Assembly (NCBI RefSeq): GCF_016811915.1
Contig: NZ_CP069127.1
Coordinates: 1,146,001-1,210,000, forward strand
Origin: Brevibacillus choshinensis
GTDB taxonomy: Bacteria; Bacillota; Bacilli; Brevibacillales; Brevibacillaceae
DNA: 64,000 nucleotides
Direction: 5' to 3'
Shown here: in pieces, positions 50,206 through 59,294 of the stretch
How the letters are laid out: each line of letters begins with the position of its first letter
Numbering within the stretch: position 1 is the stretch's first letter
Notes under the pieces: generated by a model
Seen by the model: only the letters and a program-made list of their open reading frames with translations
The model's database searches: none
Told to the model about the DNA's origin: nothing
Made by a program: the position numbers and the translations under genes

Positions 50206-51167
50206 CGGAGAAAAAAGATTCAAAACTGATTGCCGTGACGATCGCATTGCTGATGGTATACCTGTTTTGGGGCGGTACTTATCTAGGGATGAAGGTCGCG
50301 ATTGAGTCCATGCCTCCCTTTATTATGGCAGGGGTTCGATTCTTTCTGGCTGGTGCCGTCCTTTTCCTGATCGGGCGCTGGAAGGGAGCCGATATGCCGA
50401 GTGCGGCTGAGTGGAAGGGAGCCGGGATCGTGGGCGCGCTGCTCCTGCTCGGCGGCAACGGAGTCGTCGCTTGGGCAGAGCTGAGACTTCCTTCCGCCAT
50501 TGCATCCTTGCTCGTTGCCACCGTTCCGCTGTGGATTCTCGTGTTCAACTGGGTTGGCGGGAGCAGGCAAAGGCCTACGCTGGGGGTAATGGCTGGGATC
50601 TTGTTTGGCTTGGCCGGAGTAGCCGTATTGGTCGTTCATCCTGGAGGTGCAGAAGAGAAAGGCATGGATACGGTCGGAATCCTCGCCCTTTTATTTGCCT
50701 CCATCAGTTGGTCGTTCGGCTCGTTGTATTCGCGCACCGCCAAGCTGCCTGCCTCGCCATTGATGTCGACCGCGCTACAAATGATCATAGGGGGAATCTT
50801 GCTCGGCATCGCGTCGCTGTTTCTCGATGACTGGACGAAGCTGCACGTGACTCAAATCTCGCTTCGATCCTGGGTGGCACTGGGGTATTTAATCGTTTTT
50901 GGTTCGATTCTCGCGTATACCGCATACATTTGGCTCTTAAAAAATGCGGAGCCTTCGCTCGTGTCCACGTATGCATTTGTGAATCCGATTGTCGCGGTCT
51001 TTTTAGGTTGGCTGCTGGCAGATGAGCAGCTGACTACCCAATCCTGGATCGCTGCCGCCATGATTATCGCAGCCGTCGCCATCATCACGATTTTTCGCGG
51101 TAAAAGTGCTGCACACTCGCAAACCGTTGTGCGAAAAGAGGAAGGACACCTTCAGGCGAGTGAATGA
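50202..51167 (+). CDS. EamA/DMT family exporter
   Basis: A 321-residue membrane protein with ten helices in two EamA repeats (LFWGGTYLGMKVAIESMPPF opens the first and ISWSFGSLYSR the second). DMT carriers of this kind export amino acids or metabolites. ATG 50202 overlaps the stop of the Lrp-type gene, so the pair is translationally coupled. A long bidirectional terminator lies between it and the convergent response regulator gene. Confidence 0.9.
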   Translation: MTEKKDSKLIAVTIALLMVYLFWGGTYLGMKVAIESMPPFIMAGVRFFLAGAVLFLIGRWKGADMPSAAEWKGAGIVGALLLLGGNGVVAWAELRLPSAIASLLVATVPLWILVFNWVGGSRQRPTLGVMAGILFGLAGVAVLVVHPGGAEEKGMDTVGILALLFASISWSFGSLYSRTAKLPASPLMSTALQMIIGGILLGIASLFLDDWTKLHVTQISLRSWVALGYLIVFGSILAYTAYIWLLKNAEPSLVSTYAFVNPIVAVFLGWLLADEQLTTQSWIAAAMIIAAVAIITIFRGKSAAHSQTVVRKEEGHLQASE

Positions 51168-51218
51168 AAAAGGGAAGTATGGACAGGTGCCGAGATAATC
51201 TGTCCGTACTTCCCTTCT
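51167..51218. terminator. bidirectional terminator between convergent genes
   Basis: AAGGGAAGTATGGACAG pairs with CTGTCCGTACTTCCCTT (one mismatch) between the EamA gene (plus) and the response regulator gene (minus). Confidence 0.88.
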
Positions 51219-51232
51219 ATTTGTTACTTTTC

Positions 51233-51964
51233 TTACGCATCCCTGATCATCTTTCCATTCTGTTCCGCCCAGCGGTATTTTCGTTCCGGGCGGCCGACGG
51301 TGCCGTAAAAGGTCTCCACGGTGACTTCATTAATGGATACCAGAAATTCGAGATACCTGCGCACAGTCGAGTGGCTCATGCCGACCAGTGCTGCCAGATC
51401 GTCCGCATTCACGCTTTGTTGGGTCACCTGCATCTTGTCCCGGATGAGCTTCAGCGTCAGCTTGTCGATTCCTTTCGGGAGCAGCGTGACGGTTTCCCCC
51501 GTCTTGGGGGCAGACGCGTGCACAGCTTTGGTAAACAGCTTGTCGACAGCACTCTGATCCATGGTGGTGTGCTGCTGAAGCTGACGTCTCGTACTTGCGT
51601 ATTGCTCCAGGGTAGACATGAATTTATCGATGATTATGGGCTTGATGATATAGCTGTACGCCCCGCCTCGAATCGCCTCTCGCACCGTTTCCACATCGTT
51701 CGCGGCTGTAATCATGATGGCGTCGATCCCGCGAAAATGCTTTCTCACTTCCCGCAATAGGTCAATTCCGTTCATATCCGGCAAAAAGATGTCCAAGAGC
51801 AGCACGTCTGGAGTCACGACATGCAGCATTTCCAGAGCCTGCTTGCCGGTGGTGGCGGTGGCTATGATTTGAAATCCCTCGAGCTTGAGTGTGAATTGTT
51901 CATAGATTTTGGCAGCAACTTCGTCATCTTCTACGATCATGACGGTAATAGGTTTATCAGTCAT
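51233..51964 (-). CDS. response regulator of the CitB/DcuR class
   Basis: A 243-residue response regulator. Acidic residues D13 and D14, phospho-acceptor D58 (LLLDIFLPD) and K108 (IIKP) mark the receiver domain, and the C-terminal half carries a winged helix-turn-helix (VNADDLAALVGMSHSTVRRY). This class (CitT, DctR, DcuR, MalR) activates transporters for citrate or C4-dicarboxylates. Its start overlaps the end of the sensor kinase gene by eight bases. The tctCBA operon, 2.5 kb away, is the obvious candidate target. Confidence 0.9.
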   Translation of the reverse strand: MTDKPITVMIVEDDEVAAKIYEQFTLKLEGFQIIATATTGKQALEMLHVVTPDVLLLDIFLPDMNGIDLLREVRKHFRGIDAIMITAANDVETVREAIRGGAYSYIIKPIIIDKFMSTLEQYASTRRQLQQHTTMDQSAVDKLFTKAVHASAPKTGETVTLLPKGIDKLTLKLIRDKMQVTQQSVNADDLAALVGMSHSTVRRYLEFLVSINEVTVETFYGTVGRPERKYRWAEQNGKMIRDA

Positions 51965-53585
51965 CGGGATTTGCCCCCTCTACTTTTTTCTGTTCCTTAT
52001 CCATCGGTACCGCAATCGTGAACCGTGCGCCGCCCAGATTGCTCTTACCCAGGGTGATGTGTCCCCCCAGGAGCTCCAGCGAGTTTTTGACGATTGCAAG
52101 TCCGAGCCCGCGATTTTCTCCCGGCTTGGTTGTGACACCGCTTTCAAAGATGCGGGATTCCATGTCCGGTGGAACGCCTTGTCCATTGTCTTCGATGTCG
52201 AAAATGATGTCTTTTCCAAGATCGGTGAAAGAGACATGAACCATGGCTTCCGCGCGTTTGTGCGAGAGAGCTGCCTCCATCGCGTTGTCGATCAGATTGC
52301 CGAGAATCGTGACGAGCACCTTGGTATCGATATGATCCGGCACATCTCCGAGATAGCTGTCCTGATCGAGCTCCAGTGACACCTTCAGCTCTTTGGAGCG
52401 ATTGATTTTTCCCAGCAGACAGGCAGCGATGAACGGTTCCTTTACGGAGCTCATGATAAAGGCGAGAATATCCTGCCTCTCCTTGACTTCATCCGTGATC
52501 AATTCCAGCGCTTTGTCATATTCCTTGAGCTTGAGCAGTCCGTATATGGTGTTTAAACGATTCAAATATTCATGATTCTGTGCACGCATATTATCGGAAA
52601 AAGAACTGATCTTCGTGATTTCCTCCGTGAGCTGCTCGATTTCCGACTCCGGCCGGAAGGTGAAGACGACGCCTCTGACTTCGTTGTTGCTGAGGATGGG
52701 AGAGTAATCCGTGATAAAGATTTCGTGCCCCAGCAGGATCTTGTGATTCGTCTCTTGTGTATGTCGATTAACCGAATGAATAATGTCACGAATTTGCGGG
52801 CTGGAAATGGGATTGCCAATCGTCAAATCCTCCTGAAGGAGTGCGCGTGCCCGCTTATTCATGGAAACGACGCGGCCCTGCATATCGACCGCTACGGTAG
52901 CGTCACGGATGGATTCGAGAATCGCTGCCTTTTCCGTAAACAAAAAGGAAATTTCCTCAGGCTCCAGACCATAGAACAAGCGCTTCACACGCCGAGCGAT
53001 AATGAAAGCGCCGACGATGCCAATCACCAAGAGCAGCATCGAGAAGGTGACGACTCTTGACTTGTACTCCGCGACCCTGTTTTCCACTTCGCTCATCACG
53101 AAGCCGACGGAGGAGACGCCGATGGTCTCGCCTTTGCTGTTGACGATGGGAGTCTTCGCCTTGATGGCCGGGCCGGATATGCCTGCCCCGCGATAGATAA
53201 CGGAGCGATTTTCCAAAAAGACGGGATCATTGCTTGTCCCCATTCGATGCCCTATTTGATCTGGATCGTAGTGAGAGTACCGTATTCCGTCTTTGTTTCC
53301 GATCACCACGTAACTGGCTCCGGTAGAGATCCGGATGGATTCAGCGATGGGCTGGATCAGATCGGAGGGATGTGCCGTACCAAAAGCCGCTATGATGTCA
53401 TCGTCCATGGCAGCCATCTTGGCGACCGTCATGGCCTGCTGTCCGATGTAACGATCCAAAATGTCGTCCAATATAAAGGAAAACAGGGCGGTTCCGATCC
53501 CCATGCTGATGAGGACCACGATGGAGATGAGCAGAACCATTTGGGTAAAGAGGCTGACCCGAGCTTTTTTGCGGGTAAGGATCAT
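51957..53585 (-). CDS. CitA/DcuS-type sensor histidine kinase
   Basis: A 542-residue membrane sensor. Helix 1 lies at about 14-36 and helix 2 at about 180-198, enclosing an extracellular PAS-type sensor with the carboxylate-binding signature TGASYVVIGNKDGIRYSH (88-105) and a later TPIVNSKGETIGVSSVGF. A cytoplasmic PAS region (about 215-310), the phospho-histidine H338 in RAQNHEYLNRL and an ATPase domain with NLIDNAMEA (430-438) follow. The motifs fit sensors of citrate or C4-dicarboxylates. ATG 53585 follows AAAGGTGG on the minus strand. It forms an operon with the overlapping response regulator. Confidence 0.9.
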   Translation of the reverse strand: MILTRKKARVSLFTQMVLLISIVVLISMGIGTALFSFILDDILDRYIGQQAMTVAKMAAMDDDIIAAFGTAHPSDLIQPIAESIRISTGASYVVIGNKDGIRYSHYDPDQIGHRMGTSNDPVFLENRSVIYRGAGISGPAIKAKTPIVNSKGETIGVSSVGFVMSEVENRVAEYKSRVVTFSMLLLVIGIVGAFIIARRVKRLFYGLEPEEISFLFTEKAAILESIRDATVAVDMQGRVVSMNKRARALLQEDLTIGNPISSPQIRDIIHSVNRHTQETNHKILLGHEIFITDYSPILSNNEVRGVVFTFRPESEIEQLTEEITKISSFSDNMRAQNHEYLNRLNTIYGLLKLKEYDKALELITDEVKERQDILAFIMSSVKEPFIAACLLGKINRSKELKVSLELDQDSYLGDVPDHIDTKVLVTILGNLIDNAMEAALSHKRAEAMVHVSFTDLGKDIIFDIEDNGQGVPPDMESRIFESGVTTKPGENRGLGLAIVKNSLELLGGHITLGKSNLGGARFTIAVPMDKEQKKVEGANPDD

Positions 53586-53619
53586 GAGCAAACCACCTTT
53601 GATGACGGATCAGGATGTA

Positions 53620-53633
53620 TGAAACCGTTTACT
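53620..53633 (-). promoter_or_regulatory. cre-like site upstream of the two-component operon
   Basis: On the minus strand AGTAAACGGTTTCA matches the cre consensus at 13 of 14 positions. It lies about 35 bases before the kinase start and near a TATAAT at 53642-53647 (minus), so it could block initiation. Confidence 0.5.
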
Positions 53634-53844
53634 ATACATATATTATATAACAACAAAAGCGGATCGACTTCACATTTGTGACACAAAGGAAAAATGTAAC
53701 AAGGCCAATGCCAAGAGGCCTGCGGAAAAAACTTTGACAAATTTTCAATAAAAATTTGAACAAAACATGAACAACAAATGAATTTTGTGTTACAATGTAT
53801 TCATAGAGATGAAACGAAATCTATAACGACAGGGGTCATGGGTC

Positions 53845-54057
53845 ATGACAAATGATAGAAAAGCAGCAGATACACTGAAATGGATGGCTTGGACTGCAAC
53901 AATTATCGGCACTTTGTTGTTCGTGTTTAATGTAAGCGATTTCAGATCTGAGAACTTTCCACTGATGGTATCGATCGGCTTCCTCATCGCTGGCATGAAC
54001 ATTTTCCTTTTGAGCACAGTGTTCCGTTTGATGAATCTCCGCAAGCAGGAAGTGTGA
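53845..54057 (+). CDS. small two-helix membrane protein
   Basis: A 70-residue protein with two predicted helices (about 12-29 and 40-60) separated by a short polar loop and ending in basic residues (RLMNLRKQE). No family recognised. ATG 53845 follows AGGGGTC; the same sequence is preceded by a possible TACAAT -10 element near 53791. Two terminators follow in series. Confidence 0.65.
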   Translation: MTNDRKAADTLKWMAWTATIIGTLLFVFNVSDFRSENFPLMVSIGFLIAGMNIFLLSTVFRLMNLRKQEV

Positions 54058-54090
54058 CGGCAGGAGTTCACAAATTCATAGGAAAAGACC

Positions 54091-54128
54091 CCTCTCGTTT
54101 TGGCCTATATAAATGAGAGGTTTTTTAT
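54091..54128 (+). terminator. Rho-independent terminator
   Basis: CCTCTC pairs with GAGAGG, followed by TTTTTTATT, after the small membrane protein gene. Confidence 0.75.
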
Positions 54129-54140
54129 TCATATTGAATC

Positions 54141-54176
54141 AGCCTGGCGCGAGTGTGATTGCGCCGGGCTTTTTCG
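54141..54176 (+). terminator. second Rho-independent terminator
   Basis: AGCCTGGCGC pairs with GCGCCGGGCT (one mismatch), followed by TTTTT. Together with the preceding hairpin it insulates the qox operon from upstream transcription. Confidence 0.8.
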
Positions 54177-54436
54177 CGTTTATGGGCAATCGAGCCAAAA
54201 ATGGGTGATGGTGTGAAGTGGAGGATATTCATAGCAATATTATGATCAACTCGTGACTGCTTCGTGAACACTTTGTAACAGAAAAACTACGAAATCTTGA
54301 ACGAAGCAAAAAAGACGTACAAAAAGTTCATCTCTCTGATAGTATGTAGTTGCGGTTATGACACATGTTCACCTACGCTAAACAATCAAGCATTTTGTCA
54401 TTGTTTTTTTGTGTGAAAGAGGGAGGGATTAGGAGA
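54177..54436 (+). other. leader and promoter region of qoxABCD
   Basis: About 260 AT-rich bases with no gene. A promoter must lie here because two terminators precede it and a large operon follows. I see -10-like AT-rich elements (for example near 54340) but no pair I would call with confidence. Confidence 0.4.
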
Positions 54437-55402
54437 ATGAGTGGAGGAAAAATGCTGAGGCAATTTCATTTTTGGGTCTTGGCAGCACTAGCAACTGTCC
54501 TGCTGTCAGGATGCGGAAGTGATTATCTTGTCCTGAATCCGAAGGGACCTGTTGCCGAAACGCAGTACAATCTCATTATCATCTCAGTGATTTTGTGCGC
54601 AATCATAATTGTTCCCGTTCTCGCGCTTACCGCTTTTATCGTATACCGATATCGCGATACACCGGAGAACAAGGCGCCATACAAACCAAATTGGGCTCAT
54701 AATACGACCCTTGAGGTGATCTGGTGGGGAATTCCGGTCATCATCATTGCTATTTTGGGTTACTTCACCGTGCGTGACACGTATGCGTTGAAAGAAAACC
54801 CGAATAAAGAAGTGAAGCCGATGACCATTCAGGTAACGGCTCTGGATTGGAAATGGATGTTTACTTACCCTGATCAAAATATCGCAACGGTCAACTACTT
54901 AGAAATTCCTGCCGGCGTACCGGTTCATTTCCAAGTATCTGCAGAAGCTCCGATGAACTCGTTCTGGGTGCCAGAGCTTGGCGGCCAGATCTACGCGATG
55001 TCGGGTATGGCTACCGAGCTGTATCTGCAAGCAGATAAACCAGGTGAATTCGCAGGCTTCTCCGCGAACTTCTCGGGTGAAGGTTTTGCCCACATGCAGT
55101 TCAAAGTGGTAGCGAAGCCGCAAAATGAGTTTGATCAGTGGGTGAAGCAAGTGAAAGGTACCACCCCTGAGATGACCAAGCAAGATTATGAAGAGTTGAA
55201 AAAGCCGGGTGTAATGAAAGAGGAGAAAATGTACTCTGCATTCCCAGAAGGCTTGTTTGAAGAGATCGTTCAAAGATACAGCCACGGTCATGACATGAAT
55301 CACGTTATGCACCCGGAGGAAGCAGCAACAACGAAAGAAACCGAACAAGGCTCTGATATGAGCCAAATGCCTGGAATGGATCATTCCAAAATGAACCACT
55401 AG
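54437..55402 (+). CDS. qoxA: cytochrome aa3 quinol oxidase subunit II
   Basis: Subunit II of a heme-copper menaquinol oxidase in the plasma membrane. An N-terminal lipoprotein signal ends in VLLSGC (Cys26), followed by two transmembrane helices and a cupredoxin domain. The place where cytochrome c oxidases have the CuA cysteines reads FSANFSGEGFAHM, with no cysteine, so quinol and not cytochrome c is the donor. The C-terminus is rich in His and Met. The protein is 321 residues. ATG 54437 follows TAGGAGA; a farther upstream start lacks a ribosome site. Confidence 0.93.
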   Translation: MSGGKMLRQFHFWVLAALATVLLSGCGSDYLVLNPKGPVAETQYNLIIISVILCAIIIVPVLALTAFIVYRYRDTPENKAPYKPNWAHNTTLEVIWWGIPVIIIAILGYFTVRDTYALKENPNKEVKPMTIQVTALDWKWMFTYPDQNIATVNYLEIPAGVPVHFQVSAEAPMNSFWVPELGGQIYAMSGMATELYLQADKPGEFAGFSANFSGEGFAHMQFKVVAKPQNEFDQWVKQVKGTTPEMTKQDYEELKKPGVMKEEKMYSAFPEGLFEEIVQRYSHGHDMNHVMHPEEAATTKETEQGSDMSQMPGMDHSKMNH

Positions 55403-55425
55403 GCGAAAGGGAGGAGGAATACCAA

Positions 55426-57396
55426 GTGTGGGAGAACATTAAGGAATTTGCGTCCACGTTCTTTGTTACTGGTGATCCGCTGATCTACGGTGCAGACGTC
55501 TCCATCGCTCTGACTATGATCGCGATTGTCTTTGTCCTTACCAAGTACAAAAAATGGGGTTGGCTCTGGCGTGAATGGCTGACTACCGTCGACCATAAGC
55601 GTATCGGTATCATGTACTTGATTGCATCGCTTTTGATGCTGTTCCGCGGTGGGGTTGACGCCCTGCTGATGCGTTTGCAATTGGCATTCCCGAATGTAGA
55701 GTTCCTGCATTCCGATCACTACAATGCGATCTTTACGACTCACGGTACGATCATGATCTTGTTCATGGCGATGCCGATGATGTTCGGTCTGTTTAACATG
55801 GTAGTTCCTCTGCAATTGGGCGCTCGAGATGTTGCCTATCCGTTCTTGAACGCAGTCAGCTTCTGGCTGTTCATGCTGGGTGCGATGCTGTTCAACCTGT
55901 CGTTCGTCATCGGGGGTTCTCCTGATGCGGGTTGGATGTCGTATCCGCCACTGTCTCAAAATGATTTCAGTCCTGGTCCGGGTCAGAACTTCTGGATCTG
56001 GGGTATCCAGATCTCCGGGATTGGTAGTTTGGCTACGGGGATTAACTTCATCGTAACCATCTTGAAAATGCGTGCTCCTGGCATGAAGCTTTCTCAAATG
56101 CCATTGTTCAGCTGGTCTGTACTTTCCAGCAGCATTATGATCATCTTTGCTTTCCCGATTTTGACTGTAACCATCGCGCTGTTGTTCCTTGACCGTTTTG
56201 CAGGTGCTCACTTCTTTACGATGGGCGGCGGCGGTAACCCGATGATGTACCTCAACCTCATCTGGATGTGGGGTCACCCAGAGGTATACATCGTAGTTGT
56301 TCCAGCGTTCGGTATTTTCTCTGAAGTTGTTGCGACGTTCTCGAAGAAAACAATCTTCGGTTACAAATCCATGGTTTGGGCTTTGATGGCGATCGCGATT
56401 GCATCGTTCTTCACATGGGCTCACCACTTCTTCACAATGGGTACAAGCGCCAGCGTCATCGCGTTCTTTGCGATTTCGACGATGGTCATTGCGATCCCGA
56501 CCGGGGTGAAGGTGTTCAACTGGTTGTTTACAATGTTCCGCGGTCGGATATCCTTTAAACAGCCGATGCTGTGGACCATCGCTTTCATTCCTTGCTTTGT
56601 CGTGGGTGGTGCGACCGGTGTCATGCTGGCCGTTGCTCCTGCTGACTATCAGTACCATAACAGTTACTTCCTGATTGCCCACTTCCACCAAGTATTGATC
56701 GGTGGGGTAGTGTTCGGTTACCTGGCAGGTATTTACTACTGGTGGCCAAAACTGTTCGGCTTCAAGCTGGATGAGAAGCTCGGAAGATGGGGCTTCTGGT
56801 TCTGGAACATCGGTTTCTATGTTTGCTTCATGCCGCAATACGCGCTGGGCTTCATGGGTATGACTCGCCGTTACTACACGTACGGCTGGGATCGCGGTTG
56901 GGCGGACCTCAACCTGATCTCTACTGTCGGGGCATTCCTGATGGGTATCGGTTTCATCTTCCAAGTATGGCAGATCGCCTACAGCATCAAGCACGGTGAG
57001 CGCGACACAACAGGCGACCCGTGGAATGCACGTACGCTGGAATGGTCGATTCCTTCTCCAGCACCGTTCTACAACTTTGCTGTTGTTCCTACGGTAAAAG
57101 GTGCCGATGACTGGTGGCTGACAAAAGAAGCAAAAGCAAATGGTACGTATAAAGAAGAGCCTGCGCATCTGGAGCCAATCCACATGCCGAAAAACTCGGG
57201 TATTCCGTTTATCATGTCCCTCTTCTTCTTCTTGGTCGGATTTGGGTTCACATTCGGTTGGGTATGGATGGCTGTAATTGGATTTATCGGCGTGGCACTG
57301 TGCATGTGGGCTCGTTCCTTCCAGTATGATACGGATTATTACGTACCGGTGGAGGAAGTGCGCAGCACGGAGGCTTCACTGGGGAGGGTTTACTAA
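55426..57396 (+). CDS. qoxB: cytochrome aa3 quinol oxidase subunit I
   Basis: Catalytic subunit of 656 residues with about fourteen helices. Heme and copper ligands are visible: the low-spin heme histidine in FTTHGTIMIL, CuB ligands in WGHPEVYI and WAHHFF, and the heme histidine pair in AHFHQVLIGG. Reduces oxygen to water and pumps protons. GTG 55426 follows GGGAGGAGG. Its stop overlaps the qoxC start by one base. Confidence 0.95.
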   Translation: MWENIKEFASTFFVTGDPLIYGADVSIALTMIAIVFVLTKYKKWGWLWREWLTTVDHKRIGIMYLIASLLMLFRGGVDALLMRLQLAFPNVEFLHSDHYNAIFTTHGTIMILFMAMPMMFGLFNMVVPLQLGARDVAYPFLNAVSFWLFMLGAMLFNLSFVIGGSPDAGWMSYPPLSQNDFSPGPGQNFWIWGIQISGIGSLATGINFIVTILKMRAPGMKLSQMPLFSWSVLSSSIMIIFAFPILTVTIALLFLDRFAGAHFFTMGGGGNPMMYLNLIWMWGHPEVYIVVVPAFGIFSEVVATFSKKTIFGYKSMVWALMAIAIASFFTWAHHFFTMGTSASVIAFFAISTMVIAIPTGVKVFNWLFTMFRGRISFKQPMLWTIAFIPCFVVGGATGVMLAVAPADYQYHNSYFLIAHFHQVLIGGVVFGYLAGIYYWWPKLFGFKLDEKLGRWGFWFWNIGFYVCFMPQYALGFMGMTRRYYTYGWDRGWADLNLISTVGAFLMGIGFIFQVWQIAYSIKHGERDTTGDPWNARTLEWSIPSPAPFYNFAVVPTVKGADDWWLTKEAKANGTYKEEPAHLEPIHMPKNSGIPFIMSLFFFLVGFGFTFGWVWMAVIGFIGVALCMWARSFQYDTDYYVPVEEVRSTEASLGRVY

Positions 57397-58007
57397 TGGC
57401 GACTCAACACGACCACGCTCATGGACACGATCATGAACATGGCCATGAAGAACATGAACAATTAAAAGTGCTCGGATTTTGGATCTTCGTTGTGACTGAC
57501 TGTATCCTTTTCGGTTCGCTGTTCGCCACTTTTGCGGTGTTGATGAACAGCTACGCGGGAGGACCGACAGGAAAAGAAATGTTTGAGCTCCCAGGGATCA
57601 TCGCTTCGACCTTTATCCTGTTGACCAGCAGCTTTACGAGCGGTTTGGCTGTCCTGGCGATGAACAAAGGCAAAGTCAAAGAAATGATTTCCTGGCTGGC
57701 TGTAACCGCAGTACTGGGTCTGGCGTTCGTAGTGCTGGAGATCAACGAGTTCACGCACCTGGTACACGAGGGTGCAACCATGGCAACAAGTGCTTTCTGG
57801 TCCGCGTTCTTTACGCTTGTCGGTACGCACGGACTTCACGTTTCGGTCGGTTTGTTCTGGATGGTGGCGTTGATGATTCAGCTGAAACGCCGCGGCATCA
57901 CTCCGGTAACACGACGTAAAGTGACAAACCTGAGCTTGTACTGGCACTTCCTGGACGTTGTGTGGATCTTCCTCTTCACAGTCGTCTACCTGATGGGGGT
58001 GATGTAG
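57396..58007 (+). CDS. qoxC: cytochrome aa3 quinol oxidase subunit III
   Basis: A 203-residue membrane protein with five helices and a histidine-rich N-terminus (HDHAHGHDHEHGHEEH) that may bind metal. The conserved helix with HGLHVSVGLFWM and the C-terminal LYWHFLDVVWIFLFTVVYLMG (split here by function) are typical of subunit III. The TAATG overlap with qoxB indicates coupled translation. Confidence 0.93.
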   Translation: MATQHDHAHGHDHEHGHEEHEQLKVLGFWIFVVTDCILFGSLFATFAVLMNSYAGGPTGKEMFELPGIIASTFILLTSSFTSGLAVLAMNKGKVKEMISWLAVTAVLGLAFVVLEINEFTHLVHEGATMATSAFWSAFFTLVGTHGLHVSVGLFWMVALMIQLKRRGITPVTRRKVTNLSLYWHFLDVVWIFLFTVVYLMGVM

Positions 58008-58008
58008 G

Positions 58009-58326
58009 ATGACACAACATGGCAACCATGGAGATCATCACAATCACGGATCGCTCAAATCGTATGTGATCGGCTTTATCCTGTCGATTGTGCTCACCAT
58101 TATCCCGATTGTGCTGGTCATGAACAACATGCTCGATAAGGGCACAACCGTGATCTGGATCTTGGTGATGGCGGTCCTGCAATTCGTCATTCAGCTGTTC
58201 TTCTTCATGCACGTTCGCGAAGGCGAAAAGCCGCGCTACAACGTACAGACATTGGTTCTGGGTTTGGTGATCGTGTTCACGATCATCGCAGGTTCGATCT
58301 GGATCATGATGTTCAACAAGTATTAA
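58009..58326 (+). CDS. qoxD: cytochrome aa3 quinol oxidase subunit IV
   Basis: A 105-residue membrane protein with three helices and a short His-rich N-terminus, typical of QoxD/CyoD. ATG 58009 lies one base after the qoxC stop. The motif QLFFFMHVREGE in the third-helix border is characteristic. It closes the operon. Confidence 0.92.
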   Translation: MTQHGNHGDHHNHGSLKSYVIGFILSIVLTIIPIVLVMNNMLDKGTTVIWILVMAVLQFVIQLFFFMHVREGEKPRYNVQTLVLGLVIVFTIIAGSIWIMMFNKY

Positions 58327-58337
58327 AAGGAATTCGA

Positions 58338-58371
58338 AACCTCTTGGGTATGTTACCCGAGAGGTTTTTTG
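58338..58371 (+). terminator. Rho-independent terminator of qoxABCD
   Basis: AACCTCT pairs with AGAGGTT around an inner GGGTA/TACCC pair, followed by TTTTT. Confidence 0.88.
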
Positions 58372-58451
58372 TTGTAGGTAAGCACGACTTGAGGAGGCAC
58401 GATCATCCATGATAAGATAAACTAATTTACAGCATTTGGGGGTAGGGAATC

Positions 58452-58976
58452 GTGACAGGTCAGGTGTTCTTAGCAAGACCATCCTTGGAGTATCATGAGG
58501 AATATATGGCTTTTTATCAGGAATGGAAGCAAAGCGGTGAGCCGATCGTCCCTTGGATCGTAGATAAAGACCCGAGTGACTTCCCTGCCTATCTTCGCTA
58601 CTTGGAAGAGGAAGACAAAGGGGAAAATCTGAAGCCGGGCTGGGTCGCGAATTCCACGTATTGGCTGGTCAATGAACAAGGGAAAATCGCAGGAGCCGTA
58701 AATATTCGTCACGAACTGTCGGAGAGACTGCTCCATACGGGTGGACATATCGGCTACGGAGTCGTCCCTTCCCAAAGAAGGAAGGGATATGCGACCGCGA
58801 TCCTCGATCAGTCCCTGCAGCTATCCCGGGAGCTGGGCTTGAAGCGTGTGCTTGTCGTCTGTGACGAAGGCAACATCGGCTCGGAAAAAACGATCGTGAA
58901 GAACGGCGGGGTATTTGAATCCGCGTTCACAGAAGAAGACGGTAATGTCGTCAGAAGATTTTGGATCGAGCTGTAG
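58452..58976 (+). CDS. GNAT family N-acetyltransferase
   Basis: A 174-residue acetyltransferase with the acetyl-CoA loop VVPSQRRKGYATAIL near 109-123 and a C-terminal NGGVFESAF segment. It resembles the YycN/YjdJ-like group of Bacillus. The acceptor is unknown. GTG 58452 is preceded by GGGGGTAGG. Monocistronic, between the qox terminator and an AT-rich region. Confidence 0.87.
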   Translation: MTGQVFLARPSLEYHEEYMAFYQEWKQSGEPIVPWIVDKDPSDFPAYLRYLEEEDKGENLKPGWVANSTYWLVNEQGKIAGAVNIRHELSERLLHTGGHIGYGVVPSQRRKGYATAILDQSLQLSRELGLKRVLVVCDEGNIGSEKTIVKNGGVFESAFTEEDGNVVRRFWIEL

Positions 58977-59294
58977 CAGAGAGGGGGATTCCCTCTCTTT
59001 TATTTGAGTTCTTAATAAATAATTTTATTTTAATAAATATTCTTTATATTCAGAATGTTATCTTGCCTATTTCACCCCCTCGAAATAAAATATCAGTAAT
59101 ATTCTCTTACCCTTCAAACCGACTTCGAGATCATCATGAGCTGCTTTTCCAAAATTCTCTCCTTTCCAGAATCAACGGCATTCATCCCATTTGCGGCAAT
59201 ATTCATAACAGAAAATTCATAGGATATATAATCCAGCTACGGTTGGACTTATATAAATCGTTCTTACTCAAAAAGGAGTGAATCAATTTTCGTT
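58977..59294. other. AT-rich intergenic region upstream of the amidinotransferase gene
   Basis: About 300 bases that are clearly richer in A+T than the surrounding genes and contain no protein-like frame with a ribosome site. A TATAAT at 59227-59232 could be the -10 of the following operon, with only a poor -35 (TTCATA) at 19 bases. I saw no guanidine riboswitch motif. The region could hold a regulator-binding site. Confidence 0.4.

Noticed and set aside
55399..57183. 594-codon open frame on the minus strand
   Set aside because: Entirely antisense to qoxB, full of His, Arg and Asp as expected from reversed hydrophobic codons, and without a start context.
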